Shown here piece by piece: positions 1 to 7,106 of a DNA stretch of 12,981 bases (the first letter of the stretch is position 1; every line of letters starts with the position of its first letter). The DNA is taken from contig JAGZSY010000067.1 in NCBI GenBank assembly GCA_018380885.1, positions 1 through 12,981 on the forward strand, in the 5' to 3' direction. Source of the DNA: Enterocloster asparagiformis (GTDB taxonomy: Bacteria; Bacillota; Clostridia; Lachnospirales; Lachnospiraceae). A model generated the notes under the pieces. It saw nothing but the letters and a program-made list of their open reading frames with translations, did not search any database and was not told where the DNA came from. Made by a program: the position numbers and the translations under genes.

Positions 1-129
1 GTGCGCTCTCGCGAAGAAATGCGCCGGGAAGCCTATGGTTTCCTGCCTGATGGGTGATTCGACAGCGCTTGCCTCAGCAATTGTGCGGTGCTGCCTTAGG
101 ACGATAGTCTTTCGAGAAAGGAAAACGAT
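1..129. other. Upstream edge, no gene confidently identified
   Basis: This stretch precedes the histidine kinase gene. Reading frame 1 is open from the window edge to a TGA at 55-57 (ending AYGFLPDG) and could be the last codons of an upstream gene on the plus strand, but it is too short to recognise. Frame 2 is open through the whole stretch and into the kinase gene; it contains GKPMVSCLMG, faintly like CoA-ligase sequences, and then turns into unconvincing sequence. A 12-mer at 84-95 differs by one base from the terminal repeat of the IS at the other end of the window. I see no convincing promoter or terminator. Confidence 0.3.
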
Positions 130-1902
130 ATGTCGTTGAGAAAAAAGCTGACATTGTCTATGCTCATGATTGCGGTGATCCCCGTGATGGTACTGGGAGG
201 CTTTTATTATCAGTATTTCAGCGGGGTCCTTTTGAGCAACGTGCAGCAGCGGGAGCTGCAGAATAACAGCCAGATTATTTACAGCGTTGATAACTTTTTC
301 AATTCAATCTTCAAGATTTCCGATTCCCTGCTAATGAATGAAGAGCTCATGGACATTCTGCAGAAAAGCTATGAGGAACAGAGTTCACCTCTCGAAGGAT
401 ACCGCGACAAGGCACAGGTGGACAAGCTGCTTTACAAGGACGGCTATTACCTGGATGGCAGAATAGAGACTATCGCCATATTTCCGGGGAACAACAGCAT
501 GTTTTACTACTGCACAAAGGAAGACATCAATCCGTCCTATGATATCCATGCGGAAGAGTGGTACGAAAAGATTGCCAGTAAAGAGGGGGCGAAAGTATTG
601 GTGGGAGTGCACCAAAACCGTCTGGTGTACGCATTCTCCGACGCAGCCAGACCCTATTGCGTAACTGTCGGAAGATCAATTTACTCCCCATATGATTCCC
701 AACTGCTTGGCACTATGCTAATCAACATTAACGTACACGATCTCCAGACCTGCTGGCCGGCTTTCAAGGAAGATTCGCAGGAGCGGTTTTACCTGCTGGA
801 TGACGAAAACAACGTTGTGTTCAGCAATCTGACGGAGGAGATTGGCGGTAAATTCTTTCAGGGCGGCCTGGAAGACGGCATTTCTTCCTGCCGAATCGAC
901 GGGAAATTGTACGATACGATCGTCTCGGGCTCCAAAAGCCTGGGATGGAAAAGCGTCAAAATGATTCCACGCAGCCAGTTGGATCAAGAGATCGCCGTTG
1001 TTTCTTATATGACGCTCCTCCTCATGCTGATCCTTACGGTTCTGGCAGTTCTGGTTTCAATCTTTATTTCCAAAATCTTTACACGTCCGCTTCAGGAGCT
1101 TTATGTGAAGCTCCAGCGCTTTGAAGAGGAAAAAAGCGGGATTCCGCTCCCTGAAAATCAGGTGGAGATCAAAGGCCTTTCCCGCAGCTACCAGCACATG
1201 ATCAACGAGATCAACGCCCTCACCATCAAAAACTACGAGACGCAGATCCAATTGCGCAGGGCAGAACTCATGGCGCTCCAATCCCAGATCAATCCCCATT
1301 TTATCTACAACACGCTCAATTCCATCAAGTGGATGGCGGATATGCAAGGATCCAAGCGTATGGTAACGGCGTTGGATTCCCTGATCAAGCTCATGCAGTT
1401 TTCCTCCAAAAACAGCCGGGAGGTCATCCGGATTCAGGACGAGATCGATCTGATCCGGGACTACATCAACCTGATCAACCTCAAATATTTCGACAGGATC
1501 TTTGTTGATGTCCATGTGGAGCCGGGCTTGGAAAACTGCGAAACGCTGAAATTCCTTCTGCAACCGATCGTAGAGAATTCCATCTACCACGGTTTCAGCA
1601 GTATGGTCCGGCAATGCACGGTGCAGATCAACATTACCCGAAAAGAAGACCGTATTCTGTATGAGGTGATCGACAATGGCAAAGGGATGAGCAAGGAGAA
1701 GATCCGACAGGCTCTGGAGGAAGATCATCCCCTCAACTCCCATTCGTTTAACAAGATCGGTCTTTATAATGTGAATAAGAGAATCCAGTATATTTTTGGA
1801 GAGGAGTACGGTATTCAAATCGACAGCGAACCCGGCAAGTACACGAGGGTGATTGTGGAAATTCCAGCCCGTATCTATAAGGAGGAGATGGCAAATGCGT
1901 AA
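130..1902 (+). CDS. YesM-family sensor histidine kinase
   Basis: Membrane-bound sensor kinase of a two-component system, partner of the regulator that follows. Seen in the 590-residue product: a membrane segment at about residues 8-29, an extracellular sensor domain to about 285 (dCACHE-like by size and position), a second membrane segment at about 290-314, a HAMP-like linker starting with the FTRPL motif, then the His_kinase (YesM/LytS) domain. The phospho-acceptor is H390 in QINPHFIYNTLNS. The ATP-binding domain shows N483 in PIVENSIYHG and the G1 box D515-N-G-K-G-M. The start ATG follows AAAGGA at a good distance. Members of this family usually sit beside sugar ABC transporter operons and sense carbohydrates, some through the transporter's binding protein. 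Here the transporter seems to have been lost (3684-3783), so the ligand is not deducible from the neighbourhood. Confidence 0.95.
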   Translation: MSLRKKLTLSMLMIAVIPVMVLGGFYYQYFSGVLLSNVQQRELQNNSQIIYSVDNFFNSIFKISDSLLMNEELMDILQKSYEEQSSPLEGYRDKAQVDKLLYKDGYYLDGRIETIAIFPGNNSMFYYCTKEDINPSYDIHAEEWYEKIASKEGAKVLVGVHQNRLVYAFSDAARPYCVTVGRSIYSPYDSQLLGTMLININVHDLQTCWPAFKEDSQERFYLLDDENNVVFSNLTEEIGGKFFQGGLEDGISSCRIDGKLYDTIVSGSKSLGWKSVKMIPRSQLDQEIAVVSYMTLLLMLILTVLAVLVSIFISKIFTRPLQELYVKLQRFEEEKSGIPLPENQVEIKGLSRSYQHMINEINALTIKNYETQIQLRRAELMALQSQINPHFIYNTLNSIKWMADMQGSKRMVTALDSLIKLMQFSSKNSREVIRIQDEIDLIRDYINLINLKYFDRIFVDVHVEPGLENCETLKFLLQPIVENSIYHGFSSMVRQCTVQINITRKEDRILYEVIDNGKGMSKEKIRQALEEDHPLNSHSFNKIGLYNVNKRIQYIFGEEYGIQIDSEPGKYTRVIVEIPARIYKEEMANA

Positions 1903-3466
1903 CATCGGGATCGCGATCATTGATGACGAGAGCCTGGTCCGGCTCGGAATCAAATCTTCTGTGGCGTGGGAAGAGTATGGCTATGAGATTGTAGGAGAAG
2001 CGGACAACGGGCAGACCGGCCTGGAGATGATCAGGGAAAAACACCCGGATATCGTCCTGCTCGACGTCTGTATGCCGGTGATGAACGGGATCGAAGTTCT
2101 GAAATCCCTGCAAAAGCTGAAGATTCAGTGCAAGGTTATTATCTTGAGCTGCCACGATGATTTCTGTTTTGTAAAAGAGGCAATGAAGAACGGTGCGTTC
2201 GATTACCTGAGAAAAAATGAGATCAACAGCGCGAACATCCTGACGGTTCTGGAGGAGGTACGGCACTCACTGTGCAAAAAGCAGGACGAGGGGCAGGGAG
2301 GCTGGGACAGCTACGCGCGTCATGTCTGCCTGCACCGTCTGATCACCGGCAGCAGCGAACCTGCTGAACGGCAGTTGCCTGTCAGTCAATTGCACATCCG
2401 GGAAGGAAACCTCTGCTGCATTGTGTTTGCAGTGCAGAATTACCAGAAAGTACAGGCCCGTTACGGAGAGGGACGCCCCTTCCCACTGGAACAAAGCGTT
2501 ATCAACCTCACAGTGGAAGTGCTGCACCAGTGGACGCAGGAACTGGAAGTTTTTCTTCTGCAGGAAAACCGGTATGTTATCCTGCTGAGCAGTCAGAACA
2601 GTGTCAGCAGCACCCAGTGGGAGGAGAAAGCCTGCAGCCTGGTCCACGAACTCCACACCGTGTTCCAGAATTATCTGAATGCTGACACCTGCTACGGTGT
2701 CAGCAGCGCCGTCTCGAAATTCTCTGCACTGCCGGAGGCGTTCGAGCACGCGCGCTACTCTCTGCAGCTTCACTATTTTCAGCCGGACAGGTTCCTTATC
2801 AAGGAGATGCGCAAGCCGGATCGGACGATGAGCCGCCCGGAAGTCAAGGAATGCCTTGGCAATATCAATATCTGTGTGTCGCAGAAGCAATACACGCAAA
2901 TCTTTTCCCGATTTTATGCTTTCATCCAGTGGCTGCAGCAGCACCACAGGGAGAACCTGGACGTTATGGGGGTGCAGAACTTTTTCTCCAATATGGTGCG
3001 CTTCCTTCTCCTGCAGGAGGGAAAGGCGCCGGAAGAAACGGTGGAAAAGCTTCAGGCCTGCGAAACCGTGGAGGAAGCGCAGCGTTTCCTTGAGGACTTC
3101 CAAAAGGGGTTGAAGACAGGAGAGCCGGCTCTTGACCAGAAAAACTACCTGATTCGCGAGGCGGCGGATTATATCCGGCAGAATTTGAGCCGCGGCGACA
3201 TCTCGCTCGATGAGATCGCCGACCACCTGATGATCAGTAAGTCTTATCTCTGCCGCCTGTTCAAAAAAAACCTGGGGATTTCCGTGCAGCAGTACATCTA
3301 CCACACCCGGATTGAACAGGCGAAGGAGTACCTGAACGACTTCCGGCTGAAAATCTACGAGGTGGCAGAGCTTACCGGCTTCAACAGCTCCACCCATTTT
3401 AATATCGTCTTTAAAAAGATTATGCGGTGCACTCCGGCAGAGTACAGGAACGGCCTGAAGCAGTGA
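1895..3466 (+). CDS. YesN-family response regulator, AraC-type DNA-binding domain
   Basis: Cytoplasmic transcription regulator paired with the kinase. The 523-residue product has an N-terminal receiver domain (about 1-120) with acidic pocket D10/D11, phospho-acceptor D57 in LLDVCMP, S85 and K107; a middle region of about 300 residues without a recognised motif, as is usual in long YesN proteins; and a C-terminal AraC/XylS domain (about 419-523) with both helix-turn-helix units (DEIADHLMISKSYLCRLFKK and the TGFNSSTHFNIVFKK segment). I chose ATG 1895 rather than the in-frame ATG 1853 because it begins exactly at the receiver fold (MRNIGIAIIDDE), follows GGAGGAG at 1881-1887, and overlaps the kinase gene by only 8 bases, implying translational coupling. 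It most likely activates the promoter at 3570-3598 by binding the repeats at 3493-3566. Confidence 0.95.
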   Translation: MRNIGIAIIDDESLVRLGIKSSVAWEEYGYEIVGEADNGQTGLEMIREKHPDIVLLDVCMPVMNGIEVLKSLQKLKIQCKVIILSCHDDFCFVKEAMKNGAFDYLRKNEINSANILTVLEEVRHSLCKKQDEGQGGWDSYARHVCLHRLITGSSEPAERQLPVSQLHIREGNLCCIVFAVQNYQKVQARYGEGRPFPLEQSVINLTVEVLHQWTQELEVFLLQENRYVILLSSQNSVSSTQWEEKACSLVHELHTVFQNYLNADTCYGVSSAVSKFSALPEAFEHARYSLQLHYFQPDRFLIKEMRKPDRTMSRPEVKECLGNINICVSQKQYTQIFSRFYAFIQWLQQHHRENLDVMGVQNFFSNMVRFLLLQEGKAPEETVEKLQACETVEEAQRFLEDFQKGLKTGEPALDQKNYLIREAADYIRQNLSRGDISLDEIADHLMISKSYLCRLFKKNLGISVQQYIYHTRIEQAKEYLNDFRLKIYEVAELTGFNSSTHFNIVFKKIMRCTPAEYRNGLKQ

Positions 3467-3492
3467 GGGAAAGGTCAATATGAATAAATAAA

Positions 3493-3504
3493 GTTCAAGA
3501 TCCT
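3493..3504 (+). promoter_or_regulatory. Distal copy of a direct repeat, candidate regulator site
   Basis: Reads GTTCAAGATCCT. It matches 11 of 12 bases of the copy at 3535-3546, with a start-to-start distance of 42 bp, about four helical turns, so both copies face the same side of the DNA. Same-face direct repeats upstream of a -35 box are typical of AraC-type activators. Assignment to the regulator encoded immediately upstream is inference. Confidence 0.45.
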
Positions 3505-3534
3505 CCGCGGGTTTAAGCTTTGTGTACTAAAATT

Positions 3535-3546
3535 GTTCAATATCCT
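3535..3546 (+). promoter_or_regulatory. Central copy of the direct repeat, candidate regulator site
   Basis: Reads GTTCAATATCCT. It lies 42 bp after the distal copy and 20 bp (two helical turns) before the weaker promoter-proximal copy at 3555, an arrangement that suits a dimeric or tetrameric AraC-type protein binding paired direct half-sites. Confidence 0.5.
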
Positions 3547-3554
3547 GATGTTTT

Positions 3555-3566
3555 CTTCAACAGCGT
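3555..3566 (+). promoter_or_regulatory. Promoter-proximal degenerate copy of the repeat
   Basis: Reads CTTCAACAGCGT, matching 8 of 12 bases of the central copy, including the TTCAA core. It ends three bases before the -35 hexamer, the place where AraC-type activators contact RNA polymerase. On its own it would be weak evidence; the 20-bp phasing with the central copy supports it. Confidence 0.4.
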
Positions 3567-3569
3567 TTA

Positions 3570-3598
3570 TGGAAAATAGTGAACAGATTCTCTATAAT
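3570..3598 (+). promoter_or_regulatory. Sigma-A type promoter of the catabolic operon
   Basis: A perfect -10 box TATAAT at 3593-3598 is preceded, 17 bp upstream, by TGGAAA at 3570-3575, a -35 box matching consensus at four of six positions. A good -10 with a poor -35 next to repeat sites is typical of an activator-dependent promoter. Transcription would start at about 3605 and give a leader of roughly 240 nt before the first intact gene. Confidence 0.6.
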
Positions 3599-3683
3599 AT
3601 AAGTAACCTGATTCGGGAAAACAGACAAAATGGAGGGAAGAGAGAAACCGGTTTTCAAAAAAAAATTGAAGGAAGATAGCCGA

Positions 3684-3783
3684 ATGTACAAGAAATTACT
3701 TGCCCTTCCCTGTCATCATCTTCTTCATGTTTACCCAGAAGTTCTTCGTGCAGGGAATCGCCACATCCGGCATCAAGAGCTGA
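3684..3783 (+). pseudogene. Remnant of a carbohydrate ABC transporter operon (permease C-terminus)
   Basis: From 3700 to the TGA at 3781-3783 one frame encodes 27 residues starting LPFPVIIFFMF and ending FFVQGIATSGIKS. This is what the C-terminus of MalG-type (CUT1) sugar ABC permeases looks like: last membrane helix, then a short tail of the form F-VQGI-SGIKG. No membrane-protein body precedes it. Immediately upstream, in a different frame, ATG 3684 has a good ribosome binding site (GAAGGAAG, 3668-3675) and begins MYKKLLAL, like the first residues of a lipoprotein signal peptide; an open frame from 3630 in the same phase could instead be a permease N-terminus. My reading is that a deletion joined the start of the first transporter gene to the end of the last one, removing binding protein and permeases. 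The frame from 3684 runs out of phase to a stop at 3822-3824 and should make no functional protein. An assembly collapse could give the same picture. Confidence 0.6.
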
Positions 3784-3791
3784 ACCCAGGC

Positions 3792-3810
3792 CCGGGAACA
3801 GGTTTCCCGG
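3792..3810 (+). other. Small intercistronic hairpin
   Basis: CCGGGAA (3792-3798) can pair with TTCCCGG (3804-3810) across a 5-base loop. No T-run follows, so it is not an intrinsic terminator. It lies just after the permease remnant and before the first dehydrogenase, where such hairpins often protect 3' ends of processed transporter mRNA. Confidence 0.4.
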
Positions 3811-3844
3811 CATTACAATACTGACACAATGGAGGAATGCAGAA

Positions 3845-4942
3845 ATGAAAAAATGGAAGGTTGCCTTAATTGGCTGCGGATCGATCGCGGACAATACGTA
3901 TCTTCCCCGGATCGGCGAGATTCCGGAGGCGGATCTGGTTGCAGTCTGCGATATCATCCCGGAGAGAGCAAAGAACTATGCAGAAAAATTTCATGTGCCG
4001 GCCTGGTACACCAGCATCGATGAACTGCTGGAGAAGTGTGACTTCGAGATCCTGATGAACACGACATCGATCCCAGCGCACCACGAGATCAACATGAAGG
4101 CGCTGCGGGCCGGAAAGCATCTTTACTCACAGAAGCCCGTCGGCCTGACGGTGGAGGAGGTGACCGAGCAGATCGAGGCTGCCAAGGCAGCCGGTGTGAA
4201 ATACACTGCTTCACCGATCCACATGCTGCGTGACGACATCCGCTTTGCCAAAAAGCTGATTGCCGACGGCTGCATCGGGGAGATTATGAAGGTGCACACC
4301 AACGTTTGCCACGGCGGCCCGGAATATTTCCAGTACCGCACGGCGGACCCCACCTGGTTCCACCGGCCCGGCAGCGGCGCCCTGTACGACATGGGCGTCC
4401 ACGGCCTTACCATGACCACGGGCATCCTTGGTCCCGCGAAGGCTGTGGGCTGCATGGCCAAAATCTCCGAGCCTGTCCGCACGGTAAGAACCGGTACCTT
4501 TGACGGCATGCAGATCCAGGCCGACCAGCTGTACGATAACTACATCATTACGCTCGATTACGGCGAGAGAACCATGGCGGTGGTGGAGTCTGGTTTCTGC
4601 CAGAAGGACAGCCGCGCACCTCAGATGGAGATTTTCGGTACAAAGGGAACGATCACTTTCGTCAACAACGGTAACATGAACCCGCTCGATTCGCTGGAAG
4701 TTTACCTTGATGCGCCGGAGCGCGGTATTCGCGGCTGGCTGAAGCCTATGGAGTGGGATGTTCCGGCTTCTGAGATGAACTTTTTCCAATGCAAGGTGGT
4801 TCAGGATCTGATCCATGCCATTGAGGAGGACCGTCCCGTCGGTTTGCCCCCGGAGCACGCCAGACACGTGGTGGACATCATGTGCACTATTCCGGAAGCG
4901 ATCAAGACAAAGAGCATTGTCCCGCTGCACACCACTTTCTGA
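3845..4942 (+). CDS. Gfo/Idh/MocA family oxidoreductase (first of three)
   Basis: Probable NAD(P)-dependent sugar or cyclic polyol dehydrogenase, cytoplasmic. The 365-residue product, normal length for the family, opens with a Rossmann fold: VALIGCGSIADNTYLP with the dinucleotide loop at residues 10-15 and an acidic strand end at D36 in AVCDI. The lysine of the family's conserved E-K-P motif is K97, here within Q96-K97-P98, so the usual glutamate is a glutamine. The C-terminal domain holds the D182-x3-H186 pair in YDMGVHG, which with K97 forms the expected catalytic set. GGAGGA at 3831-3836 sets the start. It is the first intact gene after the promoter, so it heads the catabolic operon. Hydride transfer at a ring hydroxyl to give a keto sugar is the family expectation; the actual substrate is unknown. 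Confidence 0.9.
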   Translation: MKKWKVALIGCGSIADNTYLPRIGEIPEADLVAVCDIIPERAKNYAEKFHVPAWYTSIDELLEKCDFEILMNTTSIPAHHEINMKALRAGKHLYSQKPVGLTVEEVTEQIEAAKAAGVKYTASPIHMLRDDIRFAKKLIADGCIGEIMKVHTNVCHGGPEYFQYRTADPTWFHRPGSGALYDMGVHGLTMTTGILGPAKAVGCMAKISEPVRTVRTGTFDGMQIQADQLYDNYIITLDYGERTMAVVESGFCQKDSRAPQMEIFGTKGTITFVNNGNMNPLDSLEVYLDAPERGIRGWLKPMEWDVPASEMNFFQCKVVQDLIHAIEEDRPVGLPPEHARHVVDIMCTIPEAIKTKSIVPLHTTF

Positions 4943-4985
4943 GCAGAGGGGAACTGATCACAGATGAACAGATGAGGTGAATGTT

Positions 4986-6107
4986 ATGAAGAAATATCGC
5001 ATTGGTCTGGTGGGCTTCGCTCACATGCACGTTTTGGGTCAGATCCAGCCGTTTCTGTCCATGCCGGAGCGCGTGGAATGGATCGGTGCCTCGGATATCA
5101 AGCCGATGGTAGAGTCTGAATATTTTGAAAGCTCCAGCCGCTCCATGAACCTGAAGCTCTGTCAGGAGCAGTGTGGGTTCACCCGCGTGTTTGAGGATTA
5201 CCGTGATCTTCTCGATCTCAAACCCGACCTTGTCCTTGTGAACTGCGAGAACGCGTTTCACGGAATCATTATCCCCGAGATCCTCATGCGCGGGATCCAC
5301 GTGGTGGTGGAAAAGCCGTTGGCCTATTCCACTGAACACGCCATGGCTATTGCCCGCGCTTCCCGGATCGGTAAGGCGGACTGCATGGTCAATTGGCCGA
5401 CCACATGGCAGGCCAGCGTCCGCCTGGGCCAGAAGCTTGTCAGCGAAGGCGTTGTGGGAAAGGTGTACCGTTTCCAGTTCCGCAACCCGGATTCCATGGG
5501 TCCGTTCTCTTACGGCCAGGTCATGACGGATCGGCAGCTGGGCAAGGAATGGTGGCATCAGGAAGCGGCGGGAGGCGGCAGCTTGCTGGACTACTGCTGC
5601 TACGGCACCATCCTTTCGAACTGGTACCTGGGCGAAAAGCCTCAGGGCGTGTATGGCTTGAAGGCGAACTTTAACCACCGGTTTGGCGACGCGGAGGACT
5701 ACGCCTCCCTGATGGTTCGGTACCCCGAGGCGGTTTCCATTCTGGAGGGAACCTGGAACACCATAAGCAGCGGCTATCCCTCCGGGCCCATTGTCTGGGG
5801 CGAAAAGGGCGCCCTGATTGTGGAAAACGGCGGCGATCACGGCATTCATGCCAACGTTTGTGTTTACCTCGATCGTTATTCCACAACGCCCAGCAAGGTG
5901 TATTGCTCCGACGACTACCCGCTGCCTGAGGGAAGATCCAACCTGGCTCAGGAGGTCTTCCATCACCTGGAGACCGGAGAACCGGTACACTACACCATGG
6001 ATCTCAATAACAATCTTTGGTCTGCCGCTATGTTGGATGCGGGAATTCGCTCCAGCCGGTCGTTGAAAATGGAAGAAGTAAAAACCGCTTGTTGGACGAT
6101 TGGGTAA
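4986..6107 (+). CDS. Gfo/Idh/MocA family oxidoreductase, divergent (second of three)
   Basis: A 373-residue product of the same superfamily as its neighbours but from a clearly different branch. The N-terminal Rossmann segment is YRIGLVGFAHMHVLG: the family's GxGxxG loop is replaced by G10-F-A-H-M-H. The E-K-P motif is intact (E109-K110-P111). In the C-terminal domain GGGSLLDYCCYG has D202, and Y206 stands where a histidine usually does; a tyrosine here is known in some branches of the family. I chose ATG 4986 over GTG 4977 because GAGGTGA (4974-4980) then sits about five bases upstream, while GTG 4977 would lie inside that ribosome binding site. The gap to the preceding gene is 43 nt. Likely role: a second redox step on the same or a derived sugar; nicotinamide binding is expected but the altered loop makes cofactor preference uncertain. 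Confidence 0.85.
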   Translation: MKKYRIGLVGFAHMHVLGQIQPFLSMPERVEWIGASDIKPMVESEYFESSSRSMNLKLCQEQCGFTRVFEDYRDLLDLKPDLVLVNCENAFHGIIIPEILMRGIHVVVEKPLAYSTEHAMAIARASRIGKADCMVNWPTTWQASVRLGQKLVSEGVVGKVYRFQFRNPDSMGPFSYGQVMTDRQLGKEWWHQEAAGGGSLLDYCCYGTILSNWYLGEKPQGVYGLKANFNHRFGDAEDYASLMVRYPEAVSILEGTWNTISSGYPSGPIVWGEKGALIVENGGDHGIHANVCVYLDRYSTTPSKVYCSDDYPLPEGRSNLAQEVFHHLETGEPVHYTMDLNNNLWSAAMLDAGIRSSRSLKMEEVKTACWTIG

Positions 6108-6126
6108 TATAAGAGGAGGATGCTAC

Positions 6127-7014
6127 ATGAAACTTGCAAACGTTTCCTGGGGTTGGACGCCGATCCCGGAGGATATGCCGCATGGGGACTCTCTGATCCG
6201 AATCGCGGATCAGATCCGTGAACTCGGCTTCGAGGGCGTGGACTATCTGGGAACCCCGGAAGCACTGGATGAATTCTTCACGGAGGAAGCCTGCCGGGCG
6301 CTGGGGGATCACTCCCGCTCCATCGGCCTTGAACCCAACGTGTTCGTCTTCCAGGACGCTTCGTGGAACGACGCCTGCAGCGAAAAAAGGGAGGACAGCG
6401 TCAGGCACTTCGAGAAGGCCGCACAGGCCGCAAAGTGGATCGGATGCCGGATTGTCTCCACGCTGGTGCCGATGCCCTGCGGCGCAACCCCCTGGAAGTT
6501 CAACCCCGCCGCACCGGCGATCAAGCAGGGATACCATATGCCCGCCGACTACTGCTACCAGAAGGACTGGGATACCCTGATGGACAGTTACCGCAAGTGT
6601 CTGGCCATTGCAAAGCGGTACGGGCTGCGCATGTCCGTGGAGTGCTTCCCCTATTCCATGATCTCCACACCGCACGCCATGCTGCAGCTGCTCAAGGACG
6701 TCGATGACCCGGATTTCGGCATTCAGCTGGACACGAACCACCTGATCATGCAGCACATCGATCCGGAATGGACGATCTACATGCTGGGAGGCAAACGTAT
6801 TTTCAATGTTCACTGCAAAGACAGCGATGCCGTCTCCAGAAACAACATCCCCGCCGGCTGCGGCATCACCGACTATCCCGCTGTGATTCAGGCGCTGAAG
6901 AATGTCGGGTATGACGGGAACCTTTCTGTCGAGTTGGAGTTCACAGACAACCCCCGCCGCTACAACAAGCAGGCGATGGATCATCTCAAGCTCTGCCTTG
7001 CGGGTGAATACTGA
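6127..7014 (+). CDS. Sugar phosphate isomerase/epimerase-type TIM barrel
   Basis: Cytoplasmic metal-dependent TIM-barrel enzyme of the xylose isomerase-like (AP endonuclease 2) superfamily, which includes IolE-type keto-inositol dehydratase, IolI-type isomerase, ketose 3-epimerases and C-glycoside-cleaving subunits. The 295-residue length is typical. The four expected metal ligands are visible in order at strand ends: E172 (SVECF), D202 (QLDTNH), H229 (NVHCKD) and E269 (SVELEF). ATG 6127 follows AGAGGAGGA at 6112-6120 with a 6-base spacer; the alternative TTG 6100 lies within the upstream coding sequence and has no such site. The gap to the preceding gene is 19 nt. Beside keto-forming dehydrogenases, the expected job is epimerisation, isomerisation or beta-elimination of a keto sugar or keto-inositol. 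The substrate, and whether it is phosphorylated, cannot be told. Confidence 0.9.
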   Translation: MKLANVSWGWTPIPEDMPHGDSLIRIADQIRELGFEGVDYLGTPEALDEFFTEEACRALGDHSRSIGLEPNVFVFQDASWNDACSEKREDSVRHFEKAAQAAKWIGCRIVSTLVPMPCGATPWKFNPAAPAIKQGYHMPADYCYQKDWDTLMDSYRKCLAIAKRYGLRMSVECFPYSMISTPHAMLQLLKDVDDPDFGIQLDTNHLIMQHIDPEWTIYMLGGKRIFNVHCKDSDAVSRNNIPAGCGITDYPAVIQALKNVGYDGNLSVELEFTDNPRRYNKQAMDHLKLCLAGEY

Positions 7015-7034
7015 GCTGCCGTCTGGAGGCACAC

Positions 7035-7088
7035 AGGGGGTATCCCCCTCGATCCGGGCGCGGCGCCGGATAAAAATTATGTTTTTTT
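7035..7088 (+). other. Tandem hairpins and T-run between genes, possible partial attenuator
   Basis: In the 92-nt gap after the TIM-barrel gene, AGGGGG/CCCCCT (7035-7040 with 7044-7049) forms a 3-base-loop hairpin. ATCCGG/CCGGAT (7052-7057 with 7066-7071) forms a second with an 8-base loop. Ten bases later comes a run of seven T (7082-7088). The distance is too long for a standard terminator, but the set could reduce read-through or stabilise the upstream message. The ribosome binding site of the next gene follows directly (GGAAGAGGAGTAGGAG, 7089-7104). Confidence 0.4.
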
Positions 7089-7106
7089 GGAAGAGGAGTA
7101 GGAGTA

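Noticed and set aside
2..136. Frame 2 at the window edge resembling a CoA-ligase segment (GKPMVSCLMG)
   Set aside because: The resemblance covers only about ten residues and the continuation (RCCLRTIVF) does not fit that family; too short to call.
1853..1894. Earlier in-frame start for the response regulator
   Set aside because: It adds 14 residues before the receiver fold, would overlap the kinase gene by 50 bases, and the ribosome site at 1881-1887 fits ATG 1895.
3630..3824. A 64-codon open frame as a genuine small protein
   Set aside because: The overlapping frame from 3700 carries a recognisable permease tail, and the 64-codon translation has no coding character after MYKKLLALP; best explained as deletion scar.
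7052..7088. Rho-independent terminator after the TIM-barrel gene
   Set aside because: The T-run starts ten bases after the stem rather than directly behind it, and the next gene continues in the same direction with its ribosome site immediately after.
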